This document shows positions 24,343 through 36,479 of a DNA stretch of 64,000 bases, one piece after another. The position numbers were made by a program, and so were the translations under genes. Position 1 is the stretch's first letter. Each line of letters opens with the position of its first letter. A model generated the notes under the pieces. That model searched no databases and had not been told where the DNA came from. It saw only the letters and a program-made list of their open reading frames with translations. The DNA comes from Gonium pectorale (Eukaryota; Chlorophyta; Chlorophyceae; Chlamydomonadales; Volvocaceae): NCBI GenBank assembly GCA_001584585.1, contig LSYV01000005.1:137340-201339 (forward strand), written 5' to 3'.

Positions 24343-27300
24343 ATGCAGTCACGGCGTAGCTACCTGCAACGCGCGCCCTCTTCGGCGCCCGACCTGGTGA
24401 CAATTTCCGAGGACGCGGACCTCGCCGCGCTCGATCGAGCACCGCTGCTGATGGACCGAGCGGTGATTAGGAACAGCAGCATGACAGCACAGTCCCGAGC
24501 GCCCGCGCTTGCCGTGCGCTTGCCAGCTCATCACCCAGCCGAGGCCGCGGCTGTCTTTCGCGACTCCGGCCCCCTGCCACACGAGCCCTCCGGTGTTCCC
24601 AAAGCCCCTAGCGGCAGCGGCGAGGAAGGGTGGGGCCTGGTGCCCAACCCGCTGTTGCTGCCGCCCGCGGCGCCCGGCCCCCGCTGCCCCCTCCCGCCCT
24701 CCACCCTGGTCGAAGGAGGCCTCTCCTCCCCAAAGCGCCGCAGCCCGCGCCGCGCAGCCGCCGGCGGCGGCGGCGGCGGTCACTCCGCTGATTCCGCGGA
24801 GCGGCACCATGGCGGTGGCGGCGGCGGCTCCTCCTCCGCCAGCCCCGCCAGCCGCGCGTACGCTGCCTTTGTGTCGCAGCGGCGCCGCACGGTGTTGATG
24901 ATCAACTTGGTGTCCATCATGGAGCGAATGGACGAGCAGATCGTTCCCGCACTGTCGCGGCCGCTGGGCTGCGCCTTCCGCGCGGGCCCGCACGCGCTGG
25001 GGCTCATCACCTTTGCCCGCGCACTGGTGCAGGCGGTGGCCAGCCCGCTGGGGGGCCTCGCGGTGAGGCGAGGGGGGAGGGCCGCCGGGGGCAAAAGCGG
25101 ACGCAGCAGGGGAGAGGGGGCCGTGAGGTCGGGGCGTTGGTGGTAGATACTGGGAATGATACCGGAGGGCCGGGAAGGGCACTAAGGCTGGCGGTAGCTG
25201 CCAAACGCCATCGCGAACGAAGCGACTCGGGTACCGGACGTGGCTGAGTTGTCTTGGTCGTAATTGATGACGGCGCGGAGTTCAACGGCGACCGAACTGC
25301 AGCTTCAGCGCACCCTCTCACTGAGAGGGGAAGGCGGGGAGGCGTCAGGGGGAGAGTTTGGACCGGTGTGAATCGGGCTGGTGGCAGGCGCGCACGAGCC
25401 AGCGGGCGGGCATGGACGAAGCGGTGGGAGGGCGGGTCTGTGGGCGAGGCGTGCGGGCAGACGTGCGGTTACGGGGCGTAATTGCGCATGAGTCCGAACA
25501 GCGGCAGGAAGGTGGCGGGCGCGCATGCTGCGGATGTGTACGCACGGCTGCCGCGGCTGCTTCGCCGCCCTGAACACCGGCGGCTGCCCCACGGGTTGCC
25601 CTCGCTACTGCCGAGGTTGGGTCCCGCGCATCTGTCCGATGCTTACGCCCGGAGCGCCTGCGGCGCCTCCCTGCCCGCCTGCTCCACCCATCCCCTCCTC
25701 CGCTCTCCCCCGTCCCAACGCACACTGCTCTCCCCTCCTCCCTCACCCCCAGGGCCACTTCTTCGACCGCGTGACGGTGCTGTTCGTGGGGTGCGCCATC
25801 TGGGGCTTCTTCTGCACCGCCTTCTCGTTCGCCACCACAGTCAACCAGGTGCGCCGAGGGCGCTGCACGTGCGGGCCTCATGCGGGCCTCATGCGGGCCT
25901 CATGCGGGCGGGCGGGCGCTGTGCGGGGCGAGGGCGGCGTCGCGTGCACGGGTGGTGCACGGGTGGTGCACGGGTGGTGCACGGGTGGTGCACGGGTGGT
26001 GCACGGGTGGTGCACGGGTGGGGAACTGGGAAGACAGCCAACCAGGTGCGGCCAGGGGCGCGTGCGGGCGGGCCGCATGCGGGTGTGGGTGAAGCTGGCC
26101 TGGGGAGGGGCATGTGAAATGCGGGCCCTGGATGCTTATTTGCGGAGTGGCGAGGCGGTTTGGCGTAGTGCTCCGCAGTACGTCCGCTGGCGCGGATCGC
26201 CGCTGATTGACCGGCGGCGGCCCTCTCCCTGTCCATGGTGTGGCGCCCCCATCCCCGCTCACCCCCGCTGATCGCTACCGTCAGGGCATGACCGCCTGGG
26301 CGTTCAACGGCGTGGGCCTGTCGCTCATCATCCCCAACAGCCAGTCCCTCATCGCCGACTACTACACCGCCACGCAGCGGGGAGAGGCGTTCGGCACGCT
26401 CATGCTCACGGGTGGGTGGGTTAGAGCGGGTCAGAGCGACGGGCGGTAGCCCGGGGACGGGGGAGTGGCGGGTGGAGGGGCGTTGCGTGGCCGGGTGGGA
26501 GGCACACTGCCGGCTTCGCTGTACAGCTCAAGGCTGATGCACCTCTGCTGATGCACTTTAATCGCGGAGCTGTTTTCGGCTTGCAGCACACGCAACCAAC
26601 GCCTCCGGTGACGCCTCCCGCAAAGTCCCCGTTCGTCGCTTCCCCTATACCCTCCCCCTCTCCCCCGCCCCCTGCCGCGCCCCTCCCAGGTGCCGCGGGC
26701 GGCATGCTGGGCGCCATCTTTGCGACCAACCTGGGCGGCATGACCCCCATGGGCATGGACGGCTGGAGGCTGGCGTTCATGGCGGTGGGGGCGGGTGAGC
26801 GAGCGGGCACGCAGGCGGGCCGGGGCGGAGGGGCGGCCGGGGTGATGGGGCGCATCTTGGTCCTGGGGAGGGGAAGGACCTCCCGGCGAGCCCGGGCACG
26901 GAGCGGATTATGCGGGAGGCAACCGGAGGCGCGGGAGGAGTGAGGCAGCCAGTGGCAATGTGCACTCCTTACCACGGGCGGTACGGCTTTATGTAGGTGC
27001 AAGGCGGCGCGCTTGCAGCCAACGTGCTCCCCATGCTCGTTTGGAGCCGGGGACGAGCCGGTCCGGCTGCCGGCTGCCGCATGGCCGCACATGCTAATGT
27101 GCACGAAACCCACGTTCCCATCCATCGTCTACCGAATCCCCAACCCCTGCCTGCTCTGGACCGCCCGGGGCCTCAGCGATATGGCTACCCAAATTGCACT
27201 CCGCCACCTCACACCACCGCGGCCCCCTCCCCCCGTCCGCAACTCCGCCCGCCCGCAGTCTCCCTGGCCATCGGCTCTTTCACCTTCCTGCTAGCAGTGG

Positions 27301-30300
27301 ACCCGACTCGCCACAACCGCGCCGGGCCCTGGGGGCGCCGCCGGAGCGCCGGGGCGGGCCGCCACCCCCACCGCTCACGGGGCGGCGGCGGCAAGGGCGC
27401 TGCTCTGCCGCACGTAGAGGGCACCACCACAGCCCCGGCGCCGGGCTCTGGGCCGCCAGAGGGGTGTCCCTCACTGGGCGCCGGTCCGATCTCCCCCTCC
27501 GCCTCCGCTTCCGCCATCTCCGCGTCCTTCCCCACCGCCTGGGACTCCGCGGCCGCCGACGGCGACTGCTCCTCCGGCTCCGAGACCGAGCCTCTGCTGC
27601 TGAGCGGCTCCGAGTGGGCAACTGCCGACGAGCGGCAGCCCGCGCATGGGGCCGGAGCCGGCAGCCGCCTGCCGCCACCTGACCCCGCGTGGGAGCCCGA
27701 AGACGTGGCCGCGCCCGGGCCGCCCTGCCCCAGCCCCAGCCGGCCGCTCCTGCGCCGTGCCAAGCACCAGCAGCACGACTTGGAGGGCCCCGGCAGCAGC
27801 AGCGCGCAAGGCGCTGGCGAGATCCACGCCGCCAGTGACCCGTGGGTCGGTGCCGGTGCCGCCGCCAGCGGAGCCGCCCAAGCGGGTCACGCAAAGCGGG
27901 TGGGCGGCCACGGCGGGTGCGGGCGCGGCTTCGGCCCTGCTGAGCCGGAGGTGTCTGGCTGCGCCGTGTCGGGTGGCGGCTACGAGTCCGCCGCGGCGAC
28001 CGCGGCGGCGGCGCTGGGCAGCCGGCACGCCGCTGCGCCGCTGACATGGGGGCGCATCTGGGACATGGTGACTACCCCCACATTCCTCATCATCATCCTC
28101 CAGGTGGGAGGGTGGGTGGGTGGGCCGTCGGGGCGGGGAGCCGCTCTCGTTCCGCCTTTCACTTCCTCCGCACGCACCTCTTCCGCACCTCTCGCCGGTG
28201 TGCACGTGTCCTTTCGCTCCACCACGACAAGACGCTCCGTTGACCCCCTTCTTTGACCCCGCCAAAGCGCCTCCAGGCCGAAACCCTCTCCCCCTCTGCC
28301 TCCCCCTTTCCCCCCGCCTTGCACCCTCTCCGCCCCCCCCCCTTACCCGGCTACACCCAGGGCATCGTGGGCAGCACGCCCTGGAACGCGCTGGTCTTCC
28401 TGACGCTCTACCTGCAGCTGCTGGGCTTCAGCGACGGAGCCGCCAGCGGCCTCATGGCGCTCTTCCTGGGCGGCACCGCGGCGGGCGCGCTGGTTGGCGG
28501 CTGGCTGGGAGACCGGGTGGCGGAGAGGTACCCCAACCACGGCCGCATCGTGCTGGTGCAGGTGGGGAGGGATGGGTGGGTGGATGGGTGGATGTGGGGG
28601 GAGGGGCGAGAGGAGCGAGAGGTTGGCGGGAGTGGAGGGGAAAGGGAGAGAGGAAGGATGTGGGCCGAGCAGAGGGCGAAACGCAGGGCTGCCAGGGACA
28701 GTTCCTGGAGCCATTTGGGTTGGCTGTCCATCCCCATTCCGGGTGTCGGGACTGCGCTGCGCTGTATCCAGCTGGCGGGACCCGGGTACCGAGCCTCCTT
28801 CCAGCGGCATGCACTCCTCATCCCGCTCCGCTCTCGCACGCCCATGCCGCCCGGCCCCGCTCCCGCCTGCCCGCCCGCCGCCCTCTTCCCCCCGCCTCCC
28901 CTCCCGTCCGCCGCCCTTCCATCCCCTTTCCTCCGCCCCACAGTTCAGTGTGGGCATTGGCGTCCCAATCTCCGTGCTCATCCTGCGGGGCTTGCCGCTG
29001 AGCGCCACTCCCGCAACTGCCGTACTGTACGGAACCATAATGGTCATGAAAGGTACGCGATTCAACGAGTGGCTGGTTCAGGGCTCTGAATGCCGATGGG
29101 GCGGCAGCGGTCGGCAGGTGGGGGGGACGAAGCCGGGTTGGGCAGCCGCGGGCGCATGCGAGGCAGGCGCGGGGCGGGGTTGCGCTGGGCTGTTGCGGGT
29201 GAGAGGGGGGGCCGAGCCTCTGCCGTCTGTCCAATCAATGAGGCTCCCCAGCTGTTGTGGCGCAACGGCCGCGCGTCCACAATTCGAGAGTTAGCGAGGT
29301 GATGCCTCGGGAGGTGGTTCCGCTTTGGACTGCATCCGCACATCAGCGCACGGCCGCGCAGCGGTGCAGGCGGGTGACGGGCCCAAGGGGCCCGCCCGCG
29401 CAGCGATACGCCGCCATCTTCTTCTTATCCTCCCCCGCAATGCGGACGTCGCGACGCACCGCGCTGCTGCCGCAGTACGACAGTGCCTCCTGCGCCTGAT
29501 AGGCCGTGTTGTGCAGCCCGGACCGCGGCCTCGCCAGGTCTGGTACCCCACTGAGACCCTGGCAGCCACTCCCCCTACGGTGCTGACCGCATGGGTGCCA
29601 TGGCGAGGTGAGCGGCCCCACACCCTCCCCCCTGTGCCCACCTGCCCACCCTCTCAATTCCCCCTGCGTTCCCTCCGCCTCCCCCTTCCCGCCCAGGCGT
29701 GCTGACCAGCTGGGCCGCCCCCGCCTGCAACAACCCCGTGTTCGCCGAGATAGTGCCGCCCGACCTGCGCAACCTGGTCTACGCGTTCGACCGCTCCTTC
29801 GAGGGTGGGTGCGGGGCGGGCGGGAGGTCGGCGCGTCCGGGATGAGGGCGGGAGGAAAGAGCTGAGGAGGGGGGGGGGGTAAAGGCACAGTGAAGGGTGG
29901 GGGCATGGAGGGGGGTACCGGTACGCTGGGAGGTGCGGAGGTGCGAGGTGCTACCTGGGTGCCGGTGCAGTGGGGGGGGCACCACGCGTGCGACCCATCG
30001 GCCGTGTCCCTCTGCCGTCGTCCACCCCCGCCTGCCCGCCCGTCCGCCCGCACTGACCGCACTGACCGCACTGCCCGCGCGCTCCATTGCTGGCCCAGGG
30101 CATCATGCGGCCGGGCACGCCTGTGTCCCTAACCCCAGCTGCCGCCTCCGCCTCCGCCTCCTCCCTTTGGCCACCGCCTCTCCTGCACTGCGCTTCCGCG
30201 TCACGCGTCCCGACCCGTTGCCCTGCCCTGCTACTCCCTCCCCTCCCATGCCCTCCGCCTCCCCGCATCTACCGCCCAGGCGCGCTGTCCGCGCTGGGCG

Positions 30301-32356
30301 CCCCGCTGGTGGGGCTGGCTGCGGAGCGCTGGTTCGGCTTCACGGGGGTGGCCGCCGGGGAGGGGAGCTGCGCGCACAACAGCACNNNNNNNNNNNNNNN
30401 NNNNNNNNNNNNNNNNNNNNNNNNNNNNNNNNNNNNNNNNNNNNNNNNNNNNNNNNNNNNNNNNNNNNNNNNNNNNNNNNNNNNNNNNNNNNNNNNNNNN
30501 NNNNNNNNNNNNNNNNNNNNNNNNNNNNNNNNNNNNNNNNNNNNNNNNNNNNNNNNNNNNNNNNNNNNNNNNNNNNNNNNNNNNNNNNNNNNNNNNNNNN
30601 NNNNNNNNNNNNNNNNNNNNNNNNNNNNNNNNNNNNNNNNNNNNNNNNNNNNNNNNNNNNNNNNNNNNNNNNNNNNNNNNNNNNNNNNNNNNNNNNNNNN
30701 NNNNNNNNNNNNNNNNNNNNNNNNNNNNNNNNNNNNNNNNNNNNNNNNNNNNNNNNNNNNNNNNNNNNNNNNNNNNNNNNNNNNNNNNNNNNNNNNNNNN
30801 NNNNNNNNNNNNNNNNNNNNNNNNNNNNNNNNNNNNNNNNNNNNNNNNNNNNNNNNNNNNNNNNNNNNNNNNNNNNNNNNNNNNNNNNNNNNNNNNNNNN
30901 NNNNNNNNNNNNNNNNNNNNNNNNNNNNNNNNNNNNNNNNNNNNNNNNNNNNNNNNNNNNNNNNNNNNNNNNNNNNNNNNNNNNNNNNNGTACGAGGCGC
31001 GCATAGCCGACCACGCCGCCCCTGCGGTGCTGTCTTGCTCCAAGGCCCGCATACCGAGCTGGGGCAGGCAGGCAGGCAGGACTCGTTGCGGGCCCCGCCC
31101 TGCTGGGGGTCTCCCGCCGCATCGTCCGTTCATGTCTGCACTGTTCTCTCCCACGGCGATGACCAGCCGGCCGCCGGCCTTCTCCGCCCTGCCCCTCCCC
31201 GCTCACGCCCCTCCCCGCTCCCGACGCCCCTCCCCTCTCGCCCCGGGGGCTCCTGGCCCCCCACCCCTTCGCAGCCGAGGCCCCTCCCCCCGACCTGGTT
31301 AAGGCTCGCGCGCTGGGCGACGCAATGCTGCTGTTCATGGCCGTACCCTGGGTGCGTGGATGGTTGGTTGGCCGCTGAGCGGTTGGTTGGTTGATTGGTC
31401 CTTCGTCCAAGGGCTGGCTGGTTGAAATATCAACTGGAGTTTGGTTGGCACTGGGCAGCGCCGTGATGTTCTTCACCGCGTTGCTGTGCGCTGGGTCCTG
31501 GGTGTCCCCGGGGGGGGGGCGCACGGGAGTGGGGGATACGGAGCGGCTGGTCGGGTATCCTGCCACGTGGCGGGTTAATAGTCGAAATGCGCTTGGCCAG
31601 CCCGACCCCTCCGTCGTCTCCCATCAACGCCCACCTTGCTCACCCACACCGCCACGTCCTCCGCACTCGTCAAATGCTCATGGCTCTCCCCTGCCCCGCC
31701 ACCGTCTCAACCTCGCCCCCCCTCCCCTGCAGACGCTGTGCGCGCTCTTCTATACGGGCCTGCATTGGACCTATCCGCGAGACCGCGCCCGGGCGCTGAC
31801 GCCGCAGGTGGGCGGGGGGGGCGCGGGGCGGGGTTGAGAGGGCAGCAGCGGCTGATGGGTGCAGCGAGGGCATTGGGAGGACCGCAGGAGCGGCGCGAGT
31901 GGGAATGTGTTGAACTCCAGCCTTTGGGGGGTTGAAGGGAAAGGAGAATTAACACCTACGAGCTGGGCGCCAGCAGCGTAAGTCCAGTCCGGCGGCCAAG
32001 CCGGTCCTTGTCTCGTTTCGCCGGCTCCCGAAAGTGTCGGCGATCCGAAGGTCCAGCAGCCTTTGGGGGGAGGGAGGGCACAGCCCGGTTTGGAGCAGAT
32101 CGCATCGATGGCCCCCTAACCCCCCAAAACAACCACGCCTGGTTGTGGCGCGCGCCCGCTGTACGGCAGCGGTGTGTTTGTGTAGCTGTGTTTCAGAGAC
32201 CGCAGCCCCGTCCCCCGGCCAAGCTGACTGTCCCCGCTGCCCATGCCCCAGGTGGAGGTCTACGAGACCGGCGGCGCAATCCCTGCCCTCCCCCGCAAGC
32301 GAGTTTCGCACGGCGGCAGCGCCAGCGGCGGCGCCAACGGCAGCGGCAAGGTCTGA
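24343..32356 (+). CDS. Major facilitator superfamily transporter, UNE2-like (interrupted by gap)
   Basis: Membrane transporter of unknown substrate. Exons: 24343-25062, 25753-25848, 26285-26411, 26690-26794, 27259-28103, 28361-28561, 28944-29052, 29697-29804, 30280-gap, 31275-31351, 31733-31807, 32252-32356 (stop TGA). A hydrophilic N-terminus of about 185 residues precedes the first membrane span (LMINLVSIMERMDEQIVPAL), which carries the family's IMERxDE motif. GMTAWAFNGVGLSLIIPNSQ, the ATQRGEAFG loop, and WRLAFMAVGA then match the N-half of the family. A Pro/Gly/Ser-rich loop of about 245 residues (exon 5) separates the halves. The C-half has FLGGTAAGALVGGWLGDR and ends with LFMAVPWTLCALFYTGLHWTYPRDR. 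Best family match from memory is plant UNE2 (At1g78130) and relatives. The gap hides only the region after AERWFGFTG, probably a short linker. Confidence 0.88.
25871..25909 (+). repeat. 11-bp tandem repeat (TGCGGGCCTCA) in MFS intron 2
   Basis: About 3.5 perfect copies of an 11-bp unit shortly after the donor of MFS intron 2; non-coding. Confidence 0.9.
25943..26020 (+). repeat. 11-bp tandem repeat (GTGCACGGGTG) in MFS intron 2
   Basis: About seven copies of an 11-bp unit, 35 bp after the previous array. The unit length is the same but the sequence is unrelated. Each unit contains GTGCAC, a palindrome, so the tract can fold on itself. Non-coding. Confidence 0.9.
30386..30989. other. Assembly gap (604 N)
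   Basis: Run of N inside MFS exon 9, starting after codons for CAHNS. The protein resumes in exon 31275-31351 with APPPDLVKARALGDAM. In plant relatives the matching stretch is short, so little coding sequence need be missing. The bases just after the gap (30990-31274) look intronic. Confidence 0.99.
31966..32035 (+). repeat. Dispersed repeat copy A
   Basis: About 70 bp in the last MFS intron resembling 38903-38972 (roughly 80% by eye). Shared blocks include TCCGGCGGCCAAGCC and CGCCGGCTCCCG in the same order and orientation. Confidence 0.7.
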
Positions 32357-33008
32357 TCGGCCGGCCGGCTTACTTCTCTCACGCTCCAGCGCAGCGGACC
32401 GCATGCGGGCGCGGAGGCGGAAGTGCCCGGGCCTGAGGACGGCTCCGGGTGCGGCCCGCATCCCACCGCCCTTTCCGCCGGCTTCATGTGGGGCAATCAA
32501 GGGCATGGCGCGCTGCTTCCGTGGGCTGGTCACCAGGCACCGTGTTGACCCCCGGGGGGGGGATGGTGTGGGCGGCTGGCGGACGATCGAGGGGGGGGGC
32601 GGCGTCCTGACGTTCTACGCCCGCATGCGGGGGCCTGCTGTCGCGGTCCGGGTTGGGTCGGGTTGGGGGTGGGTGAGTGCTTTCATCACGGCGCAGAGCA
32701 GGAGGGCTGGCGGGGCCGCGTGCACGCGCGGACCTGCGCGCCAAGAGCCCGGGCAGGGCGCAGCGATCGAGTGGGTGTGGAACGGTGGAGGCAGGGGTGA
32801 GGAACGCTCTGGGGTCTCCAGTCATGGACGCGGGATTGTCAAAGATCTAGAGCGCAGTGTACTCGCCACGTCTATGGCCGAATGGGGTAACTGCTGCACG
32901 ACTTTCTCCAGTTGGCCCGAAGGGCAGACGCGGGAATTTTTCGGTTGTACGGAGTCGGGCTTGTTGAAGTTTTATTGTCACAACTTCTTTTCTTCATCTC
33001 ATCCTCAT

Positions 33009-33013
33009 TGTAA
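33009..33013 (+). terminator. TGTAA poly(A) signal of the MFS gene
   Basis: TGTAA about 650 bp after the MFS stop at 32356, in a locally AT-rich stretch and 300 bp before the next start codon. Confidence 0.55.
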
Positions 33014-33319
33014 CAAAAGATCCTCTAGGGATTGGAGTTCCCAGGCCATTCTGACCCGCGGGTCGTACCGAGCCCACAAAGGCAAACAGACCCCCTCGAC
33101 ATATGCTTGTCACACCTATCGGATTTAAAAGCATACTCGCGGGTCGAACAAGCAGGACAGCGGCGTTTTCGGCTGGGTGACGCGATTCGCTCTCCCTCCT
33201 CTACTTCGCGCTCTCGCGAGACGCCTTCCAGCCAGCAGCTTTCTCGATCACGCCACGCCCCACAAGCAAGCAGCGCACTCGCGGTTAAAGAGCTCACAGC
33301 AACAGCGACTAGAGCAACG

Positions 33320-34111
33320 ATGCGGCCGCTGCTGGAGGCCATCCGCTCGCTCGGCCTCGCCGTCCTGCGCTGGCTGCCTTGGCCCTCGCGCCCGCTCCGC
33401 TGCTGCCGCTCCTGGCGCCCACCCGGCGGCCGCACGCGCCTGCTGGACCTGCCGCCCCACCTGCTATCCCTGGTGCTCGCCCACACCGGCGGCGCCGGCG
33501 CGCGCGGCGCCCCCTGCGCGTGCCGTGCGCTGCACTCCGCCGCCGCCGAGCTGCAGCGCCAGCCCTGGCTGACCGCCCGCATGGCCCTCGCGCGCTGGCC
33601 CCCGCACACCGCCGCCAGCGAGGCCATCTTCCACTACTCCCGCCGCGGCGTCGATAACAGCGCGCAGCTGCAGGCGCTGCTCCAGCAGCTGGAGGCCGCC
33701 GGCTGCCCCCTGCAGCCGCACCTGCCCGAGCTGCTCTTCGTAGCGGTGTGCCTGGACAAGCCGTGCCTGGTGGCCGCGGCCCGGGAGCTGGGCTCGGACG
33801 TCAACCGGGACGGCTCGGAGGGCTTCTACGTGGCGCTGCGGCGGGACAAGTTGGCCATGGCGAGGGTGCTGCTGGCGGCGGGCTACCAGCCGGGGCGCGA
33901 CCCCGAGCGCGCGCAGACGGCCATGCAGTGGGCGTCGCTGTGCGTGGGCCGCGGGCAGTGCCCCGGCGCGGTGCGCTTCGTGGCGGGCGAGGGCGGCGTG
34001 GACGCCACGAGCCACGGCTGGGCGGCGCTCTCGTGCGCGCTGAGGCGGCCGGCGCCGCCAGACGGCGGCGGTGGCGGTGGCGGTGGCGGTGGCGGTGGCG
34101 GTGGCGGTGGC

Positions 34112-34143
<32 letters not shown>

Positions 34144-34522
34144 TGGCGGCGGCGGCGGCGACGGCGGCCCCCGCAGCGGCAGCTCGGCCGCGGTGGCTGA
34201 GCTGCTCGCGGTGGGGTGCGCCGAGTGCGGGGGCGACGTGCTGGTGCGGTCGGGCTGCCTGCTGCGCGCCTGCGAGGGCGGCTGGCTGACGGCAGCGCGC
34301 GAGCTGCTGGAGCGGGGGCTGGGCGAGTGGCGGCAGCCCGTGCTGCGGGTGTGTTACGACGCGGCGCTCAAGGAGGGGCACCCGCCCGCCATAGTGGAGT
34401 GGCTGCGGGAAGTGGGCGGCTTCGCGGGCGGCGGCGGCGGCGGCGCAGGCGGCCAGCAGCAGGCCGGGCCGCCCCCACCGCCGCTGCCGCAGCAGCCAGG
34501 GCAGGCCGCGGCCGCGGAGTAA
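33320..34522 (+). CDS. F-box/ankyrin-like protein with polyglycine insert
   Basis: Intronless 400-residue protein. After a basic N-terminus, TRLLDLPPHLLSLVLAHTG (about 39-57) followed by CRALHSAAAE resembles an F-box, the module that binds SKP1 in SCF ubiquitin ligases. The rest has helix pairs like degenerate ankyrin repeats: LLFVAVCLDKPCLVAAAREL, FYVALRRDKLAMARVLLAAG, and ACEGGWLTAARELLERGLG near the end. A run of about 34 glycines lies between them. The frame is open upstream to 33032, but I chose the ATG at 33320 because the upstream residues are Ser/Arg-rich and lack the later composition. The substrate is unknown. Similar F-box/ankyrin proteins are common in volvocine algae. Possible alternative: ankyrin-only protein. 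Confidence 0.7.
34063..34159 (+). repeat. Coding (GGCGGT)n polyglycine tract
   Basis: About 97 bp of GGC/GGT triplets inside the F-box/ankyrin-like gene, giving roughly 32-35 glycines; a slippage-prone site. Confidence 0.93.
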
Positions 34523-36479
34523 CGGTGGCAGCTACCTGCGCCGGCAGCGGCCCCTTGTGTGGCTACCCGGCCGGTGGATTTGCAGAGGCTGTATGGCCTG
34601 GCTTAGTCGACTTGGGCGTAGACGCAAGGACGTGGGGTGGATGGAAGGCGGGCAGAAGCAGGGCGGACTAGGGCCCCGGGGTCGCGGGGTGCGAGAGCGG
34701 GGTCCTGCTGTGCCCTGCACCGTTGAGGTCGCCTACGGAGCCGCGCGCGTCTAGCTGGAGTGGGACTCAAGGAGGGCCCCGGGTGTGGGGCTATCATGGC
34801 GCACGGGCGCTGTGCGTGGTGTCGCCGGTCGGCCCACGCTGTTCAGGCCATGAGGGGCTCGCGCTCGGTGTGTGGGGCCATCAGTTTTGCGCTTGCTGAA
34901 TATACCGCTACGTATGGGTTAAAAAAAGAGAAACCTGCACGGTTAAGGGCGGTGGCGCCCTGCACGCGGAGAACGGGACCCCGGCGTTTGGAGGCGCGGG
35001 TCGCGAGCTTTTGCGAACGCAGCTTGTGATGGTGCCGTACTGACATTCTGCTGGTCGGTCTGGGCGACACCTTGGGCCGCGAAAGTTGCTATACGCGGGT
35101 ATACGGGGTACGACGGGATCTGGAGAACCCTAGACACACTGGACGAACAGGGTCTCCCGTTGTTGTAGTTGTATAATGAAGCCCATTCCGTTGGCTTTTG
35201 TTTGGTTGCCGGGTCGTTCGGGTCGCAGCGACTTCCAAGGAGGCCCGGCGCGCGGTGTGCTGCGCTCCCTGCATGTGTGGGCTGACTGTGAGGCTGGTAT
35301 GGCGGCAGCAACATGGTCGGTCGGCCTGAACCGGTGTCCGCCTTGCCAATCATCCACCGCCGTACGGTGCACTCGGTAGCATGCCGTACCGTACCGTCTG
35401 CGTACGGCAGCATACCCTGACACCGGAGCGACCTCGTAAGCGCTGTGCCGCAGTGCCACCCCTATCGGCATGACCTCTCACTACCTCCCGTATCCGACCA
35501 TCGCCGACCACCGCCGACAGCAGCCGCCGCCGCCACTGCGCCGTAGCCCGCATGCAGCGGCACTTGCTTGCCGGCATGCGTGCGTGCGTGCATGGCGTCT
35601 GGCGAGGAAAGCACCAGCCAGGCAGGCAGCTCTGGCGACCACACTGCTTCGCCAGCACCGGACCGGACAGGGGCACCCTGTCCGCCTCGTAAGCACAAGA
35701 ACGGCAAGGAAAGCAGGCCCCCTTACATCAGAGTAGCCAGTGCCTCACGGCGGACCCACAACGGCCGCGCACCGCGCGTCACTTTGCAGCCACCAAATGA
35801 TACGGACAATGCAACCATCGCCAGCGAGGAGCATGAGGCCACATGCCCTCCCGCATGACGGCGGCGGCTTCTGGGCCCCGGCGGATCGCGGCCGGCGCGG
35901 CACACCGGGCATTGCAGGCAGCGCAGTGCAGCGCAGCAGGCCGCCGTCCAGCGCCCCCGCAGCAGTGGGCGGTCAACAAGCGGTGCAGCGGCCGGCAGGG
36001 AGGGCGCCCCTGTCGGGGCAGCCAATCAGGGGCAAGGGCAACGCCCGCTCCGGTGACACCCACACCACGCATGTGCCGTGACACTATGCTTCATCTGCCC
36101 GCATCTGCCCGGTATTTGGCGAGAATGTACACACGCAGGGTACACGACAACAGCAAACAGCCCAGCAAAATGTCCCCCACACCTTTGACTTCGGCGCTCG
36201 CCGGTCGATCTGTTTTAACGGAAGAAAAAAGCATGGGAAGCATGCCGTGGGTACCCTTGGGCCACAGGGGTTGGCGCACGGGAGGACGTCCCACCCGGAC
36301 GACCCACTCTACATCCCCCCCACCCGGTCATGGGCTTCAGCGACGGGCGCCGTTGTCCTGGACCCCCGCAACCCTCCAGCACGAAACATGCAACTGCGCA
36401 ACCCTTGACCCAGAGCCTGAGCCAGAGCCAGGCTGCTCTCTGCCGGGTTGCTGTACCTGCAACACGACGGCTGCGCGCA
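34523..36479. other. Spacer with a duplicated gene fragment
   Basis: About 2 kb between convergent genes. No intact gene is seen. It holds the fragment listed at 35843-35967 and, near 35382-35410, a cluster of GTACCGT/CGTACGG words that can pair locally. Confidence 0.6.
35843..35967 (-). pseudogene. Diverged fragment of the 36.5-38.2 kb MYND-family gene
   Basis: About 125 bp aligns with 37840-37965 in the same orientation. Blocks in common include GACGGCGGCGGCTTC, GCAGGCAGCGCAG and CAGCAGGCCGCC, in order, with a small insertion of 4-6 bp. In the parental gene this stretch codes for the GGLLRCLERLMRRAGRDP region. The fragment has no flanking exons, start or zinc finger, so it is a dead partial duplicate immediately downstream of the gene. 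Confidence 0.65.

Noticed and set aside
25943..26020. Direct repeats resembling a CRISPR array
   Set aside because: Units are contiguous 11-mers without spacers inside a eukaryotic intron.
30990..31274. Coding continuation right after the gap
   Set aside because: The frame gives no transporter-like protein; the sequence reads as intron up to the acceptor at 31274.
32034..33128. Open frame of 364 codons across the end of the MFS gene
   Set aside because: It overlaps the last MFS exon in another frame and has no recognisable domain.
33032..33319. Longer N-terminus for the F-box/ankyrin-like protein
   Set aside because: The upstream in-frame residues are Ser/Arg-rich and the poly(A) signal of the previous gene lies immediately before; ATG 33320 is preferred.
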